Assembly: GCA_036852015.1 (NCBI GenBank)
Contig: JAANDG010000186.1
Span: 62,001 to 126,000, forward strand
DNA: 64,000 nucleotides
Direction of reading: 5' to 3'
Source: Pelodera strongyloides
Taxonomy: Eukaryota; Nematoda; Chromadorea; Rhabditida; Rhabditidae
Shown here: piece after piece, positions 63,809-64,000 of the stretch
Layout of the letters: each line of letters opens with the position of its first letter
Numbering within the stretch: the stretch's first letter is position 1
Notes under the pieces: generated by a model
Seen by the model: the letters and a program-made list of their open reading frames with translations, nothing else
Database searches by the model: none
What the model was told of the DNA's origin: nothing
Position numbers and translations under genes: made by a program

Positions 63809-64000
63809 CTTAGAACGGGTATCATTCTCCAATGTGTTGGAGAATTCTCATAGTCTATCCGACTAAATATATACAGCAGCGTGTTATTTTCCCTTATTGA
63901 TTTTTTTCGTGCCTCACTTTTTAAACACTAAGGTTGGTAACAGACATTGTACTTACAATTAGTTAGGCATGAATAAATTCCGAACCTGCTTGCGAAGAAC

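Noticed and set aside
63949..64000. Further pezo-1 exon at the right edge
   Set aside because: A GTAAGT donor-like site is present, but the only open frame does not join the 63720 exon in phase.

Overview
The window is nuclear DNA from a nematode, probably a rhabditid. It carries two cuticle collagen genes, a DMSR-type FMRFamide-like peptide receptor, F-box genes of the expanded nematode kind, a PEZO-1 mechanosensitive channel and interstitial runs of the nematode telomere repeat TTAGGC. Introns end in TTTCAG or TTTTAG. Coding models below were assembled by hand from splice sites and reading-frame phase; exon junctions are consistent unless stated.

Left part (1-19 kb): the 3' half of a DMSR-like GPCR (+), an intact 11-exon F-box gene (-) at 3.75-8.21 kb, then about 11 kb of mostly repeat DNA holding three phase-compatible exons of an unidentified minus-strand gene (13.8-17.2 kb).

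Cuticle block (19-30 kb): two tandem cuticle collagen genes (+) flank a small minus-strand secreted phospholipase A2 gene. The first collagen ends in a Gly/Asn-rich tail. The second ends in a tail of about 900 residues built mainly from about 30 copies of a 21-residue Thr/Pro/Glu/Gln repeat (63 bp). A collagen fused to a mucin-like repeat tail is the most unusual coding object here.

Middle (30-36 kb): a minus-strand gene whose product has two copies of an unnamed domain (motif GKPxMGxAW, ending LCR) joined by a Ser-rich linker.

Right part (36.9-64 kb): 34 exons of the C-terminal half of pezo-1 (-), running off the right edge. Its introns contain an F-box gene on the opposite strand (48.5-52.9 kb), a small unknown gene on the same strand (60.2-60.9 kb), and many hairpin elements.

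The non-coding DNA is full of palindromic elements bounded by TTAA/TTTAAA, in several families (about 170, 180, 420 and 450-760 bp). Some abut end to end and one is split by a tRNA-like insertion. There are also tRNA-derived SINE-like copies, GAGGCC-ended hairpins, long CT/GA tracts and a 73-nt A-run flanked by a 9-bp direct repeat.
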